DNA of 64,000 nt from contig NZ_CP086727.1 of NCBI RefSeq assembly GCF_020906275.1, forward strand, positions 496,001 through 560,000, written 5' to 3'. Each line of letters starts with the position of its first letter. Positions within the stretch are counted from its first letter, which is position 1. The stretch comes from Parasphingorhabdus litoris DSM 22379 (GTDB lineage: Bacteria > Pseudomonadota > Alphaproteobacteria > Sphingomonadales > Sphingomonadaceae). Positions 9,211 to 17,264 of the stretch are shown here, piece by piece. Position numbers and translations under genes: made by a program. Under the pieces are notes generated by a model. It did not search any database, was not told the DNA's origin, and saw only the letters and a program-made list of their open reading frames with translations.

Positions 9211-10791
9211 ATGCTGAAAGAAGATATTGTCACCATCGCGGACGTGATCCGGCAACAAGCCAAAGAGCAGGGTGATGGCCTGGTGTTCACATTTGAAGGT
9301 GACCAGATGACCTACGCCCAGCTCAATGAGGGCAGCAGCCGGGCCGCCAATGGCTTGGCTTCGCTGGGCGTTAAGAAGGGTGACCGGATTGCCTATATGG
9401 GCAAGAATTCGCATCTCTATTTCGAAATATTGCTGGGTGCTGCGAAAATTGGCGCGGTAATGACGCCGGTTAACTGGCGGCTAGCCGGTCCGGAAGTCAC
9501 TTATATCGTCAATAATTGCCAAGCCAAAATTCTGTTCATCGGACCTGAATTTATCGATCTGGTGAAGCAGATCAGGCCGCAGTTCGAATATGTCGAAACC
9601 ATCTTTTGCTCGGAACAGGCGGATGAGGAATTTGCCGGTTATCAAGAATGGCGCAACGGGTTTCCCGATGTCGATCCGATGGTAGCCTGTGCACCTGATG
9701 ACGATGCGTTGCAGCTTTATACATCGGGAACAACCGGCCACCCCAAGGGCGCGATCATGACCGGCTATTCGATTTTCGGAGCGCGGGCCAAGCTGACCGA
9801 CGATGATTTGGCCGACTGGCAAAGGTCGCAACCGGGGGAGACGATGCTGCTCGCCATGCCCTGTTTCCATATCGGCGGCACCGGGTCGGGTCTCGGCAAT
9901 ATGTATAATGGTGGGCACGCGATCGTTGTGCGGGAATATGATCCGGCGCAAGCGCTAGATTTCATAGAGCAATATGGCATCAGCAAGATCTTCATGGTGC
10001 CGGCGGCGATTCAGATATTGCTCAACCATCCCCGTGTTGGTGAGGTCGATTTTTCCAGGCTCCAATATATCACCTATGGTGCTTCGCCTATTCCGCTCGA
10101 AATGATGAAGCAGAGCATTGATATGTTCGGCTGCGAATTTGTTCAGATGTACGGGATGACCGAAACATCGGGGACAATAGTCGCGCTGCCGCCGGAGGAC
10201 CATGATCCGAACGGCAATGACAAGATGCGCTCGGTTGGCAAGCCGCTGCAAGGCGTTGAGGTCAAGATCATCGATGAAGAAGGAGGCGCATTGCCTGCGC
10301 GCGAAGTAGGTGAGATTGCCACGCGCTCATCCTTCAATATGAAAGGCTATTGGAACATGGCCGAAGCTACGGCAGCAACCATCGATGCCGATGGTTGGCT
10401 GCGTACCGGCGATGCGGGTTATTTCGATGAGGATGGCTATCTCTATATTCATGACCGGGTGAAGGACATGATCATCTCGGGCGGCGAAAATATCTATCCC
10501 GCTGAGGTGGAGAATGCGATCTATGGCCATCCCGCCATTGCGGATGTCGCGGTCATTGGCGTGCCTGATGAGAAATGGGGCGAGGCGGTCAAAGCCTGTG
10601 TGGTATTGAAAGACGGTGCGAAGATGGACGAGTCAGAGCTGATTGCTCATGCCCGGACCAATATTGCCGGTTTCAAATGTCCGAAGTCTGTCGACTTTAT
10701 TCCCGAATTGCCGCGCAATCCATCGGGCAAAATTCTGCGCCGCGAATTGCGTGCGCCCTATTGGGATGGAAAAGACCGGGCGGTAAACTAG
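9211..10791 (+). CDS. AMP-forming acyl-CoA synthetase (FadD-like)
   Basis: ATP-dependent acyl-CoA ligase of 526 aa from the adenylate-forming superfamily. The phosphate-binding loop LYTSGTTGHPKGA lies near residues 168-180, the adenine/acyl motif YGMTETSG near 313-320, the hinge motif TGDAGYFDEDGYLYIHDRVK near 396-415, and the catalytic lysine motif NPSGKILRREL near the C-terminus. It would activate a carboxylic acid to its CoA thioester in the cytoplasm, providing the entry step for the acyl-CoA dehydrogenases further along the island. Start ATG follows an AGGACAGGA ribosome site. Chain length or steroid/aryl specificity cannot be told. Confidence 0.92.
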   Translation: MLKEDIVTIADVIRQQAKEQGDGLVFTFEGDQMTYAQLNEGSSRAANGLASLGVKKGDRIAYMGKNSHLYFEILLGAAKIGAVMTPVNWRLAGPEVTYIVNNCQAKILFIGPEFIDLVKQIRPQFEYVETIFCSEQADEEFAGYQEWRNGFPDVDPMVACAPDDDALQLYTSGTTGHPKGAIMTGYSIFGARAKLTDDDLADWQRSQPGETMLLAMPCFHIGGTGSGLGNMYNGGHAIVVREYDPAQALDFIEQYGISKIFMVPAAIQILLNHPRVGEVDFSRLQYITYGASPIPLEMMKQSIDMFGCEFVQMYGMTETSGTIVALPPEDHDPNGNDKMRSVGKPLQGVEVKIIDEEGGALPAREVGEIATRSSFNMKGYWNMAEATAATIDADGWLRTGDAGYFDEDGYLYIHDRVKDMIISGGENIYPAEVENAIYGHPAIADVAVIGVPDEKWGEAVKACVVLKDGAKMDESELIAHARTNIAGFKCPKSVDFIPELPRNPSGKILRRELRAPYWDGKDRAVN

Positions 10792-10801
10792 GATGATCTA
10801 T

Positions 10802-10960
10802 CCTCTCCCCTTGAGGGAGAGGAAACGGAGACTTGGCAGCTTGTCTGCCTAGTCGAGTTGGAGAGGGGTGGAGGTTTGTCACGCCTTCTCAACCCCTCAC
10901 CAAGATTTTCTAGTCAGCAGAGCTGACAAGCAAATCTGTCCTCTCCCTCAAGGGGAGAGG
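10802..10960. repeat. REP-like composite inverted repeat
   Basis: A 21-bp arm at 10802-10822 (begins CCTCTCCCCTTGAGGG) is repeated exactly in inverted orientation at 10940-10960, enclosing a second nested pair (TTGGAGAGGGG at 10857-10868 and AACCCCTCACCAA near 10890-10902, one mismatch). It fills the gap between the acyl-CoA ligase and the convergent SDR. The structure fits the intergenic palindromic elements scattered in sphingomonad chromosomes; it could also act as a bidirectional terminator. Confidence 0.75.
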
Positions 10961-10968
10961 AATTAAGC

Positions 10969-11727
10969 TTAAAACTGCACGCGTTTCGTAAAGCCACCGT
11001 CAATTACCAGATGCGCGCCAGTGGTATAGCTTGATGCCGGGCTGGCGAGGAAGACCACGCTGCGTGCAACATCATCAGCTTCACCGAAATCACCCAGGGC
11101 AAAGCCCGCTTTGGTCATTTCATAAAATTCCGGCATGCCAGCTTCGATCTGCGACCAGTTGCCGCCCGGGAATTTAATTGGGCCCGGGGATACCATGTTG
11201 ACGCGAATGCCTTTGGGGCCGAGCGCTTGGCTGAGCTGGCTGCCATAGGTGATGAGCGCAGCCTTCATCGCGTTAAACGCTTGCGGCGCCACGAACGTTT
11301 CGAATGCTGCGGTCGATGACATGAAGATCACGCTGCCGTCGTCTGATTTTTCAAGATGCGGTTCGAGTACCTCGAGCGCTTTGACAGCGCCGATAATGTC
11401 GGTCTGGAAAGTGACATCCCAATCACCGGTCGCGCCCGCACCGGAAGAGCTGACATTGTGGATGAAGATATCACAGCCACCCAGCTCGCCTGCTGCTTTC
11501 TCCAACCATTTGGGGTAGCCCTCGGCATCCGTCATATCAAACGCTTCGGCGAATACTTTGCCGCCATGGGCTTCCAACTCGCTCTTGGCCGCTGCGACCT
11601 GTTCCGCATTGCGTGAGAAAAATGCAACGTCCGCACCCTCTTTGGCGAAATGCTCCAGTGCTGCGCGGCCTAGCCCGCGGCTACCACCGGTAAGAATAAC
11701 TTTTTTGCCCTTCAGTCCTAAATCCAT
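10969..11727 (-). CDS. SDR-family protein lacking the catalytic tyrosine
   Basis: Short-chain dehydrogenase/reductase fold, 252 aa. The nucleotide motif TGGSRGLG (13-20) and C-terminal GAHLVIDGG are standard. Two key sites differ from working SDRs: the NNAG motif reads HNVSS, and the YxxxK motif reads FNAMK, with Phe151 (codon TTT) where the catalytic Tyr should be, although Ser138 and Lys155 are kept at the normal spacing. It could be a non-redox member, a binding protein, or an enzyme with another acid. It follows ThuA by 45 bp and is probably last in the GST-VOC-ThuA-SDR operon. Confidence 0.85.
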   Translation of the reverse strand: MDLGLKGKKVILTGGSRGLGRAALEHFAKEGADVAFFSRNAEQVAAAKSELEAHGGKVFAEAFDMTDAEGYPKWLEKAAGELGGCDIFIHNVSSSGAGATGDWDVTFQTDIIGAVKALEVLEPHLEKSDDGSVIFMSSTAAFETFVAPQAFNAMKAALITYGSQLSQALGPKGIRVNMVSPGPIKFPGGNWSQIEAGMPEFYEMTKAGFALGDFGEADDVARSVVFLASPASSYTTGAHLVIDGGFTKRVQF

Positions 11728-11772
11728 TTTGCTCTCCTTTTAAAATATTGGGGTTTGGTTTGCGTTTTGCGG

Positions 11773-12561
11773 CTAGAATTTTGCTATTGCGGGCTGGCAG
11801 CACCACTTGATGCCGCGGCGCAGCAGATCATAGATAATCGGCTGCTGCCAACCGGACCGGTCCACTTCGGGCCACCAGTCGAGGACTGGATCCATATCAT
11901 AATGACCGCGGCAATGCCCCATCGTCAGATAGAGCACGGCGCCTTTGCCCATTTTGCGAATGTAGAAGACCGGGTGGCGGCTTTTCTTGATATCGCTGTG
12001 CACAAAGCCGCTAATATCGTCCTCGCCATTATATTCCGTGTCGAGCAGCACATCGATTTCCGCTCGCGTTTCAACCAGATATTGCTCGTCGACCGTTTCA
12101 AAACTAGGAATATCCTTAACCAGCGGATGATCCGGTTGCGCGTTGTCGACGGTGAACGGGATGATCGGAGGATGGGACAAAAACCGGCTGCCCAATGTAT
12201 CGACAAATGTCGGCATGTCATCGGGTGCATCGACCCTGCCGTCTTCGAGGAATTTCAAGACGCTGTTGGTTCCATGCAGCGCAAAATATTGGCCGCCGTT
12301 TTTGACAAAGTTCTGGATGTTCTTTTGCGCTGCTTCGCTGGGCAGCAGATCACAGGTATAGCTGATCAATATATCGGCATTTCTGATTGCTTCGAGATTT
12401 TCATAATCTTCAAAAACCCGCACGCGGATGCGGTCATCCTCGGCAAGCAGTTTTAGTATTTCAAGCCGGGCAAAATCAATATCGTGATATTTGCCAGCGG
12501 CGACCAGCACGCATTTAATCGGTTTCTGGTCTGGTCTGCGTTCTGGTGGAGTTTCGCTCAT
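11773..12561 (-). CDS. ThuA-domain (class I amidotransferase-like) protein
   Basis: Protein of 262 aa of the ThuA family (trehalose-utilisation type, glutamine-amidotransferase-like flavodoxin fold). Diagnostic segments are VLVAAGKYHDIDFARLEILK, the middle strand GGQYFALHGTN, and the C-terminal GAVLYLTMGHCRGHYDMDP. In the family ThuA acts on keto-disaccharides; in catabolic islands such proteins are often of unknown role. The ATG at 12561 has an AGGAAAAGAA ribosome site and begins 2 bp after the stop of the VOC gene, so it is translationally linked in the GST-VOC-ThuA operon. Substrate unknown. Confidence 0.8.
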   Translation of the reverse strand: MSETPPERRPDQKPIKCVLVAAGKYHDIDFARLEILKLLAEDDRIRVRVFEDYENLEAIRNADILISYTCDLLPSEAAQKNIQNFVKNGGQYFALHGTNSVLKFLEDGRVDAPDDMPTFVDTLGSRFLSHPPIIPFTVDNAQPDHPLVKDIPSFETVDEQYLVETRAEIDVLLDTEYNGEDDISGFVHSDIKKSRHPVFYIRKMGKGAVLYLTMGHCRGHYDMDPVLDWWPEVDRSGWQQPIIYDLLRRGIKWCCQPAIAKF

Positions 12562-12563
12562 AT

Positions 12564-13112
12564 CTATTCTTTTCCTATTACCGGATTGGTCACGCCGTCC
12601 CAATCGAGATGGGCTTGTCGCATGGCTGCAAAGCCGTCGAGCCCCGCCTGCGGGATTTGCAAATATTCGATGATTGTACCGGGACCACCGCCATAATCGG
12701 CATAGAAGGCACCGCCAACGCCGCCGGGCAGGCTGACTTCCTGAATGACTTCGCCGCCTTTGTCTTCGGTTATTTGCCGTGCTTCGGCCAGATCATCGAC
12801 GATGATGCAAAGATGCTGAACCCCTTGCAGACCCTTGGCGCGCCAGTCCTTGAACATGGACGGCGCGTCATTGTCAGGTCGGATCAACTCGACCTGCACA
12901 TCGCCCCAATAGCCGATCGCCATGGAAAACTGGATGTCGGAAGGCTCGCCGCGATATTTAACATTTTCAACTTGCACGCCTTCGGTGTGAAAAAATGGGC
13001 CGGCACCCATTTTCTGCGTCCAGTAATCGAGCGCTGCGTCATAATCTTCCGGCACATAGCTGATCTGCATGATCGTACCGAGCTTGGCGAGAGTAGCGGG
13101 CGTATCGCTCAT
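12564..13112 (-). CDS. VOC-family (glyoxalase/extradiol dioxygenase-like) protein
   Basis: Vicinal-oxygen-chelate fold protein of 182 aa with two beta-alpha-beta modules. The segment IMQISYVPEDYDAALDYW starts module one, GLQGVQHLCIIVDDLAEA starts module two with a candidate metal His, and GPGTIIEYLQIP supplies a candidate metal Glu. The family includes glyoxalases, methylmalonyl-CoA epimerases and ring-cleavage enzymes. It overlaps the upstream GST gene by 4 bp (ATGA), indicating tight co-expression. Its place in an operon with GST and ThuA suggests a role in modifying or detoxifying a catabolic intermediate; this is inference. Confidence 0.8.
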   Translation of the reverse strand: MSDTPATLAKLGTIMQISYVPEDYDAALDYWTQKMGAGPFFHTEGVQVENVKYRGEPSDIQFSMAIGYWGDVQVELIRPDNDAPSMFKDWRAKGLQGVQHLCIIVDDLAEARQITEDKGGEVIQEVSLPGGVGGAFYADYGGGPGTIIEYLQIPQAGLDGFAAMRQAHLDWDGVTNPVIGKE

Positions 13113-13738
13113 TCTGCGCCGCGCCAGATTTCAGCGGAGGGCCGTTCTTCCATCTTGGCTGCAAAGCGTGCCAGATTGTCTGTGCCTTCAGGCAGAGTCC
13201 ATCCCACGGTGCCCCCAAATTTGATGAAACAGAAAGCGACAAGATCAGCCAATGTCAGCTTGCCATGGCAGAGATGATCTTTGTCGCCCAATTGACCATC
13301 GAGCCAAATCCAGTGCTTGTCCGACATCGCCGACAATTCGGCTGCGGCTTCGGTGCTGACCACATTCATGCGCGGCTCGAACATGGGCCTCCCGCCGCCG
13401 CCACGAAAGCCGAGCGTCATTGGAACTGCAATTTCCTGATCGATCCGGCGCGCCCAGCGCCGCGTTTCTGCTCGCTCTTCGGGGGTAGATCCGATCAGGA
13501 CGGGGTCGGGTTTGGTTTCTTCCAGATATTCGCAGATGACCGTCGATTCACTAATCAGTGTTCCGTCATCGAGTTCCAGCGTTGGCGTCGTCTGCATAAC
13601 ATTCTTCTTGGCATAATCGTCACTGCGATTTTCGCCGGTGATTATATCGAGATGGATTCGTTCCACCTCAATGCCCTTTTCGACCAGGAACATGCGGACG
13701 AGCCGAGGATTGGGACCAAGGCTGGAATAGAGTTTCAC
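13109..13738 (-). CDS. Glutathione S-transferase
   Basis: GST of 209 aa. The N-terminal thioredoxin-like domain begins VKLYSSLGPNPRLVRMFLVE, has the cis-proline region QTTPTLELDDG and the glutathione-binding ESTVICEYLEE motif; the C-terminal helical domain contains LTLADLVAFC (N-capping Asp). I take the GTG at 13738, which follows AAGGAGAG and gives the normal family N-terminus; the frame open to 13795 adds an untypical leader. First gene of the GST-VOC-ThuA-SDR operon, divergent from the Rieske oxygenase gene. It may conjugate or isomerise a reactive intermediate. Confidence 0.88.
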   Translation of the reverse strand: MKLYSSLGPNPRLVRMFLVEKGIEVERIHLDIITGENRSDDYAKKNVMQTTPTLELDDGTLISESTVICEYLEETKPDPVLIGSTPEERAETRRWARRIDQEIAVPMTLGFRGGGGRPMFEPRMNVVSTEAAAELSAMSDKHWIWLDGQLGDKDHLCHGKLTLADLVAFCFIKFGGTVGWTLPEGTDNLARFAAKMEERPSAEIWRGAE

Positions 13739-13798
13739 GGATTTGCTCTCCTTTTTAGGCAGATTCGTAGCTGCTTCTTTGCGAGGAAGATACACAGG

Positions 13799-13846
13799 TA
13801 TCAGGGCCGAACGGTCCTCTCAAAAACACTAGGTTTTACCCTGATA
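13799..13846. promoter_or_regulatory. Inverted repeat TATCAGGG / CCCTGATA in divergent promoter
   Basis: TATCAGGG at 13799-13806 and its exact complement CCCTGATA at 13839-13846 lie in the 223-bp divergent region between GST and the Rieske oxygenase. The 32-bp spacer equals about three helical turns, compatible with two half-sites on one DNA face. It resembles the TTGATAGGGTATCAA palindrome in the luxR promoter. Function is inferred only. Confidence 0.35.
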
Positions 13847-13961
13847 ATGCGTCATCACTTATCAGACTCGTAAAGTGCATTGGCTGCCAGATTCACTAGT
13901 GGAGTTTGCCGGTTCTTGCGGTAGTCTGATCGCAAATAAGCGTAGTTTTCAGGAGAAGATA

Positions 13962-15542
13962 ATGGTCGAGACGTTAACGGGTCACAATCGGTCAAACGGC
14001 ATTTCCTATACCGAGTTGCTGGAAGGCGACAAAGTGCGTGCTCCGGAAGTATATTTTGAAGAATCTCCCATGGAACCCGGCCTGACGGAAGTGGAAGTCA
14101 GCCGTTACTGGACCAAGGAAGAGCATGACCGCGAGGTGGAAATGCTCTGGAAACGGGTCTGGCAAATGGCTTGCCACAAAGATGATATCAAAGACGTCGG
14201 CGATACGTTCGTATATGACATTGCTGGATTGTCGTTCCTGGTTGTGCGCGTTTCGGAAGACGAGATCAAAGCCTATCCCAACAGCTGTATGCATCGCGGG
14301 CGTGCGATTTGCGACCATCATAAGAAGGGCCAGAAAGCCTTGCGCTGCCCGTTTCATGGCTGGTCATGGGAGCTGAACGGCAAGCTGAAAGAAGTGCCAT
14401 GTCAGTGGGATTTTCCGAGCGTCAGCGAAGAAACCCACAGCCTGAAAGAAGTACGCGTTGGCGAATGGGGCGGGTTTGTCTTTATCAATCCCGATCCCAA
14501 TTGCGAGCCACTGGAAGATTTCCTCGGCGACCTCGACCGGCATTTCCAGATTCCATTCGAGCGCCGATATAAAGCCGCACATATGATCAAGCGCCTGCCT
14601 TGCAATTGGAAGATTGCGCAGGAAGCTTTCATGGAATCCTATCATGTGGTGGGCACGCATCCCGAATTGATGCCAGCCTTTTCCGATGCCAACAGCAAAT
14701 ATGATGTCTGGCACAACGTGTCTCGCGCTATGTCCGCCCACGGTGCACCAAGCCCGCATACGGATCTCGAAAAGCCTGATCCGACGGCTTTCCCCGATCA
14801 GAAAGCTTTTCAAAGTTTTATCCATCCGATCAGCAAGCACACATTCAAGCGGCTGGAAGAAAACCGGGTCGAGGTCTCGTTGCCTAATGGCAAGAGCGGC
14901 ATTTTCGACATGGAAGCCAATTACATTGAAGGCGATTTGAAATCCGCCGACCCCCATATGTGCAACTGGATTGGCGGAAAGATCGCACCGGAAGAAGAAG
15001 ACATGCCGATGATCTACACCGACGTTTCTGCCCACCAGTTGCGCGACGAAGCGGCGCAAGCCCGGCGTGAGGAGATGCGCCCTGCTTGGGGCGATATGGT
15101 CGACGAGATCAGCGATGCCGATTTGACCGACGCTATTTTCTACAGCGTGTTCCCCAATTTCAGCCCATGGGCTGATTTTAATCCGATCTTCTACCGGTTC
15201 CGCCCTGATGGTGACAACCCGGAACAGTCGCTGCATGAAGTAATGTTCATGGTTCCGCTGCCTGAAGGGGCCGAGCGCCCGGAACCGGCAAAATGCACGT
15301 TCCTTGATTTGCACGATGACTATACAGAAGCGACAGAGTTTGGCAGCTATCTCAACAAGATATTCAATCAGGATTATCTCAATCATAAGGGCATGCAAAA
15401 AGGCGTGAAAAACCAGCCGCATGGCGTCTCCATCTTTGCCCAATATCAGGAAAGCAAGATCCGCCATTTTCACGAGACTCTGGAAAAATGGCTAACCAGC
15501 AAGGAACCGCCAAAAAGCCCCAAACTCGAAGCGGCTGAATAA
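13962..15542 (+). CDS. Rieske ring-hydroxylating oxygenase, alpha subunit
   Basis: Rieske non-haem iron oxygenase of 526 aa. The [2Fe-2S] motif is complete: Cys109-x-His111 and Cys129-x2-His132 (CMHRG and CPFHGW). The mononuclear iron ligands His228 and His233 stand in ESYHVVGTHPE. It activates oxygen to hydroxylate a substrate, with electrons from a ferredoxin/reductase not present in this window. The ATG at 13962 follows AGGAGAAG; upstream in-frame ATG at 13875 is unlikely. It is longer than 3-ketosteroid 9-alpha-hydroxylase KshA (about 380 aa), so it is not simply KshA. A thioesterase follows after 4 bp. Confidence 0.92.
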   Translation: MVETLTGHNRSNGISYTELLEGDKVRAPEVYFEESPMEPGLTEVEVSRYWTKEEHDREVEMLWKRVWQMACHKDDIKDVGDTFVYDIAGLSFLVVRVSEDEIKAYPNSCMHRGRAICDHHKKGQKALRCPFHGWSWELNGKLKEVPCQWDFPSVSEETHSLKEVRVGEWGGFVFINPDPNCEPLEDFLGDLDRHFQIPFERRYKAAHMIKRLPCNWKIAQEAFMESYHVVGTHPELMPAFSDANSKYDVWHNVSRAMSAHGAPSPHTDLEKPDPTAFPDQKAFQSFIHPISKHTFKRLEENRVEVSLPNGKSGIFDMEANYIEGDLKSADPHMCNWIGGKIAPEEEDMPMIYTDVSAHQLRDEAAQARREEMRPAWGDMVDEISDADLTDAIFYSVFPNFSPWADFNPIFYRFRPDGDNPEQSLHEVMFMVPLPEGAERPEPAKCTFLDLHDDYTEATEFGSYLNKIFNQDYLNHKGMQKGVKNQPHGVSIFAQYQESKIRHFHETLEKWLTSKEPPKSPKLEAAE

Positions 15543-15546
15543 CGCT

Positions 15547-15954
15547 TTGGATTCAATACCGGAAGGGTTTCAACCAGCGACATTTTCCAGCGGATTTCTG
15601 GATGTCGCTGGCCCCTATTTCACGCGCAACGAGGCCGATCATATTGCGGTCGGCATTCGGATTACCGACGGACATTTGAACGGGATCAGCGTCGCGCATG
15701 GCGGTGTACTCACCACCCTGGCCGACGTGGCGCTTAGCTATCAGCTCTTTGTCAGCGAAAAGCCGCGACTGCCAATTGCCACGATCAATCTCAGTACGAA
15801 TTTCCTCAGCGGCGCGAAGCTAGGGGATTGGGTCGTGGCCCATGCTCATATTGACCGAAAGGGCAAGCGAACGGCTTATTGCCATGGCGAGATTGTTGCC
15901 GGTGACCGGTTGCTGATGACGATGACGGGCGTGTTCGCATTGTTGCGGAATTGA
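15547..15954 (+). CDS. PaaI-type hotdog thioesterase
   Basis: Acyl-CoA thioesterase of the PaaI/YbgC hotdog superfamily, 135 aa. The central helix segment VAHGGVLTTLADVALSY and the following strand ATINLSTNFLSGAKLGD are diagnostic. It would hydrolyse aryl- or acyl-CoA thioesters, perhaps releasing CoA from dead-end products. It starts with TTG four bases after the stop of the Rieske gene, without a clear ribosome site, so it is probably translated by coupling. The two genes are likely an operon ended by the palindromic repeat downstream. Confidence 0.85.
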   Translation: MDSIPEGFQPATFSSGFLDVAGPYFTRNEADHIAVGIRITDGHLNGISVAHGGVLTTLADVALSYQLFVSEKPRLPIATINLSTNFLSGAKLGDWVVAHAHIDRKGKRTAYCHGEIVAGDRLLMTMTGVFALLRN

Positions 15955-15973
15955 GCCTGCCGTTGCCACCTTA

Positions 15974-16050
15974 TCGTCATCCTGAACTTGTTTCAGGATC
16001 TCTCTGGTCTTGGTGGCTCCCCAGATCCTGAAACAAGTTCAGGATGACGA
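15974..16050. repeat. 28-bp perfect inverted repeat (REP-like hairpin)
   Basis: The arm at 15974-16001 (TCGTCATCCTGAACTTGTTT and onward) pairs perfectly over 28 bp with 16023-16050, with a 21-nt loop. The CCTGAACTTGTTTCAGGATC core is a widely seen intergenic palindrome in Alphaproteobacteria. It sits between convergent thioesterase and luxR genes and probably also terminates transcription. Confidence 0.85.
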
Positions 16051-16079
16051 ATGCTATGGTCGGTGGGGAGGCTGCGCAA

Positions 16080-16892
16080 TCAATCCGTCGCACCCAGATA
16101 CCCCAGCTGCCCCGCCTTAAAAATCGTCTGACCTCGATTGACACTATTCAGTTTTTGCCCCGCACGATTAACATGATAGCGGATCGTCGCGTGGCTGAGC
16201 GACAGGATCATGCTGATTTCCTTGTCTGTCTTGCCGATGGCGGCCCAATGCAGGCATTCCGCTTCGCGTTTCGAAAGGATGCAATTGGCTGGCATTCGGT
16301 GCTTTTTGCGCATTGCCAGAACATAGCCAGTGACAAAGCGGCTGGTTACGATTGCCAGGAAATCGGAATAAAGACGGTAGGGTTCACTCAGATCTGTCAC
16401 TTCATAATCTTTTGGAGTGAAACTGACTGCTGCGATCTGGCCGAATGGCAAATGGACCGGAATCAGTATTGCCGATTTAGCGGTGGCACCAGTGTCGTAA
16501 AATTCCTTCAAGTCGATCTCGTCAAGATATTCATTCTGCCAATGGCCATGAAAGCCGTCGGCATTGCACCAGATCGGCTCGCTTTCATAGCGACAGGCGC
16601 GCGGCAGCGGCGAACTAAGCGCCAGTCTGGTGTCTTCCCACCAGCGCTCGCCTTCAGCAACCCAGCCGAAAATATCCTTGTTGATCAGTTCCCCTTCGGC
16701 ATCAACCAAATGGGCTTTGGATGAAATGTCCGCGCTGACCGCAATGCGGAAGCCATAGGATTGCGCAATTTGATGGATTGCCTCTGCCGCAGGGCGGATT
16801 TCCGCTGCGTTGGTGATGGTGACACTATCTACATTGCGACGGAATGTGGCCTTCGAAACATCGGGTATTTCTGCAACAAAATTTTCTGCCAT
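16080..16892 (-). CDS. LuxR-family regulator with autoinducer-binding-like domain (LuxR solo)
   Basis: Transcription factor of 270 aa. The N-terminal ~190 residues resemble the autoinducer/ligand-binding domain (FRIAVSADIS, NADGFHGHWQNEYLDEIDL, LIPVHLPFGQIAAVSF). The C-terminal LuxR helix-turn-helix is clear: LSKREAECLHWAAIGKTDKE followed by ISMILSLSHATIRYHVNRAG. No LuxI synthase is encoded in the window, so it would be a solo, sensing a foreign signal or a catabolic ligand. ATG at 16892 with GGAGG 12 nt upstream. Its promoter has the palindrome TTGATAGGGTATCAA, a candidate self-regulation site. A lactonase-like hydrolase lies 2.5 kb away. Confidence 0.85.
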   Translation of the reverse strand: MAENFVAEIPDVSKATFRRNVDSVTITNAAEIRPAAEAIHQIAQSYGFRIAVSADISSKAHLVDAEGELINKDIFGWVAEGERWWEDTRLALSSPLPRACRYESEPIWCNADGFHGHWQNEYLDEIDLKEFYDTGATAKSAILIPVHLPFGQIAAVSFTPKDYEVTDLSEPYRLYSDFLAIVTSRFVTGYVLAMRKKHRMPANCILSKREAECLHWAAIGKTDKEISMILSLSHATIRYHVNRAGQKLNSVNRGQTIFKAGQLGYLGATD

Positions 16893-16993
16893 AACAGCGC
16901 TTATCCTCCGTGGAGCCCTTATATCTGGACCCTCAACTTGCGCCACTTGTCGCGTTGTTTGGTTTTGCAGTCAACCAAACATTACTAATAATG

Positions 16994-17008
16994 TTGATAG
17001 GGTATCAA
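16994..17008. promoter_or_regulatory. Palindrome TTGATA-GGG-TATCAA upstream of luxR
   Basis: A 6-bp inverted repeat with 3-bp centre, about 100 bp upstream of the luxR start. Related TATCAAA half-sites occur at 21168-21174 and 31264-31270 (both within the 9-mer GCTATCAAA) and, reversed, TTGATAGGG at 25173-25181, each in a promoter region of the catabolic island. Confidence 0.4.
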
Positions 17009-17028
17009 ACTGGCACTTTGATGGCCGG

Positions 17029-17262
17029 TTATTCGATCGTCCCAATCAGTTCGCCAACCGGATATTCTTCCCCTGTTGTATCTACCAGAATCTTGAGTTT
17101 TCCCGTCGCCGGCGATTCGACTTCCTGGGTCGATTTGTCATTTTCCAGAGCATAGATTTCCTGCCCTTCGGTGACGTCCGCACCATCAGGTACAAGCCAT
17201 TCTGCCAGCGTCCCGACTTCCATGCTGAACCCCAGTTTCGGTATTCGTATTTCAGTAGCCAT
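17029..17262 (-). CDS. Stand-alone lipoyl-domain protein
   Basis: A single biotinyl/lipoyl domain of 77 aa. It starts ATEIRIPKLGFSMEVGTLAE, has the lipoylation hairpin ALENDKSTQEV with the modified Lys, and ends with the second half-strand PVGELIGTIE. In normal 2-oxoacid dehydrogenases this domain is fused to an E2 acyltransferase; here the gene ends after the lipoyl domain and no E2 core or partner E3 follows. ATG 17262 begins 2 bp after the E1-beta stop, behind GGGG. It would carry the acyl group produced by the E1 pair upstream. The acceptor acyltransferase must be encoded elsewhere. Confidence 0.9.
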   Translation of the reverse strand: MATEIRIPKLGFSMEVGTLAEWLVPDGADVTEGQEIYALENDKSTQEVESPATGKLKILVDTTGEEYPVGELIGTIE

Positions 17263-17264
17263 TT

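Noticed and set aside
14364-15473. 369-codon open frame opposite the Rieske oxygenase gene
   Set aside because: It is an antisense shadow: no homology, no ribosome site, Cys/His-rich random composition, and the plus strand encodes a complete oxygenase with all metal ligands.
13962-15542. Reading the Rieske oxygenase as 3-ketosteroid 9-alpha-hydroxylase KshA
   Set aside because: It is about 140 residues longer than KshA and no KshB-type reductase is present; only the general Rieske family is supported.
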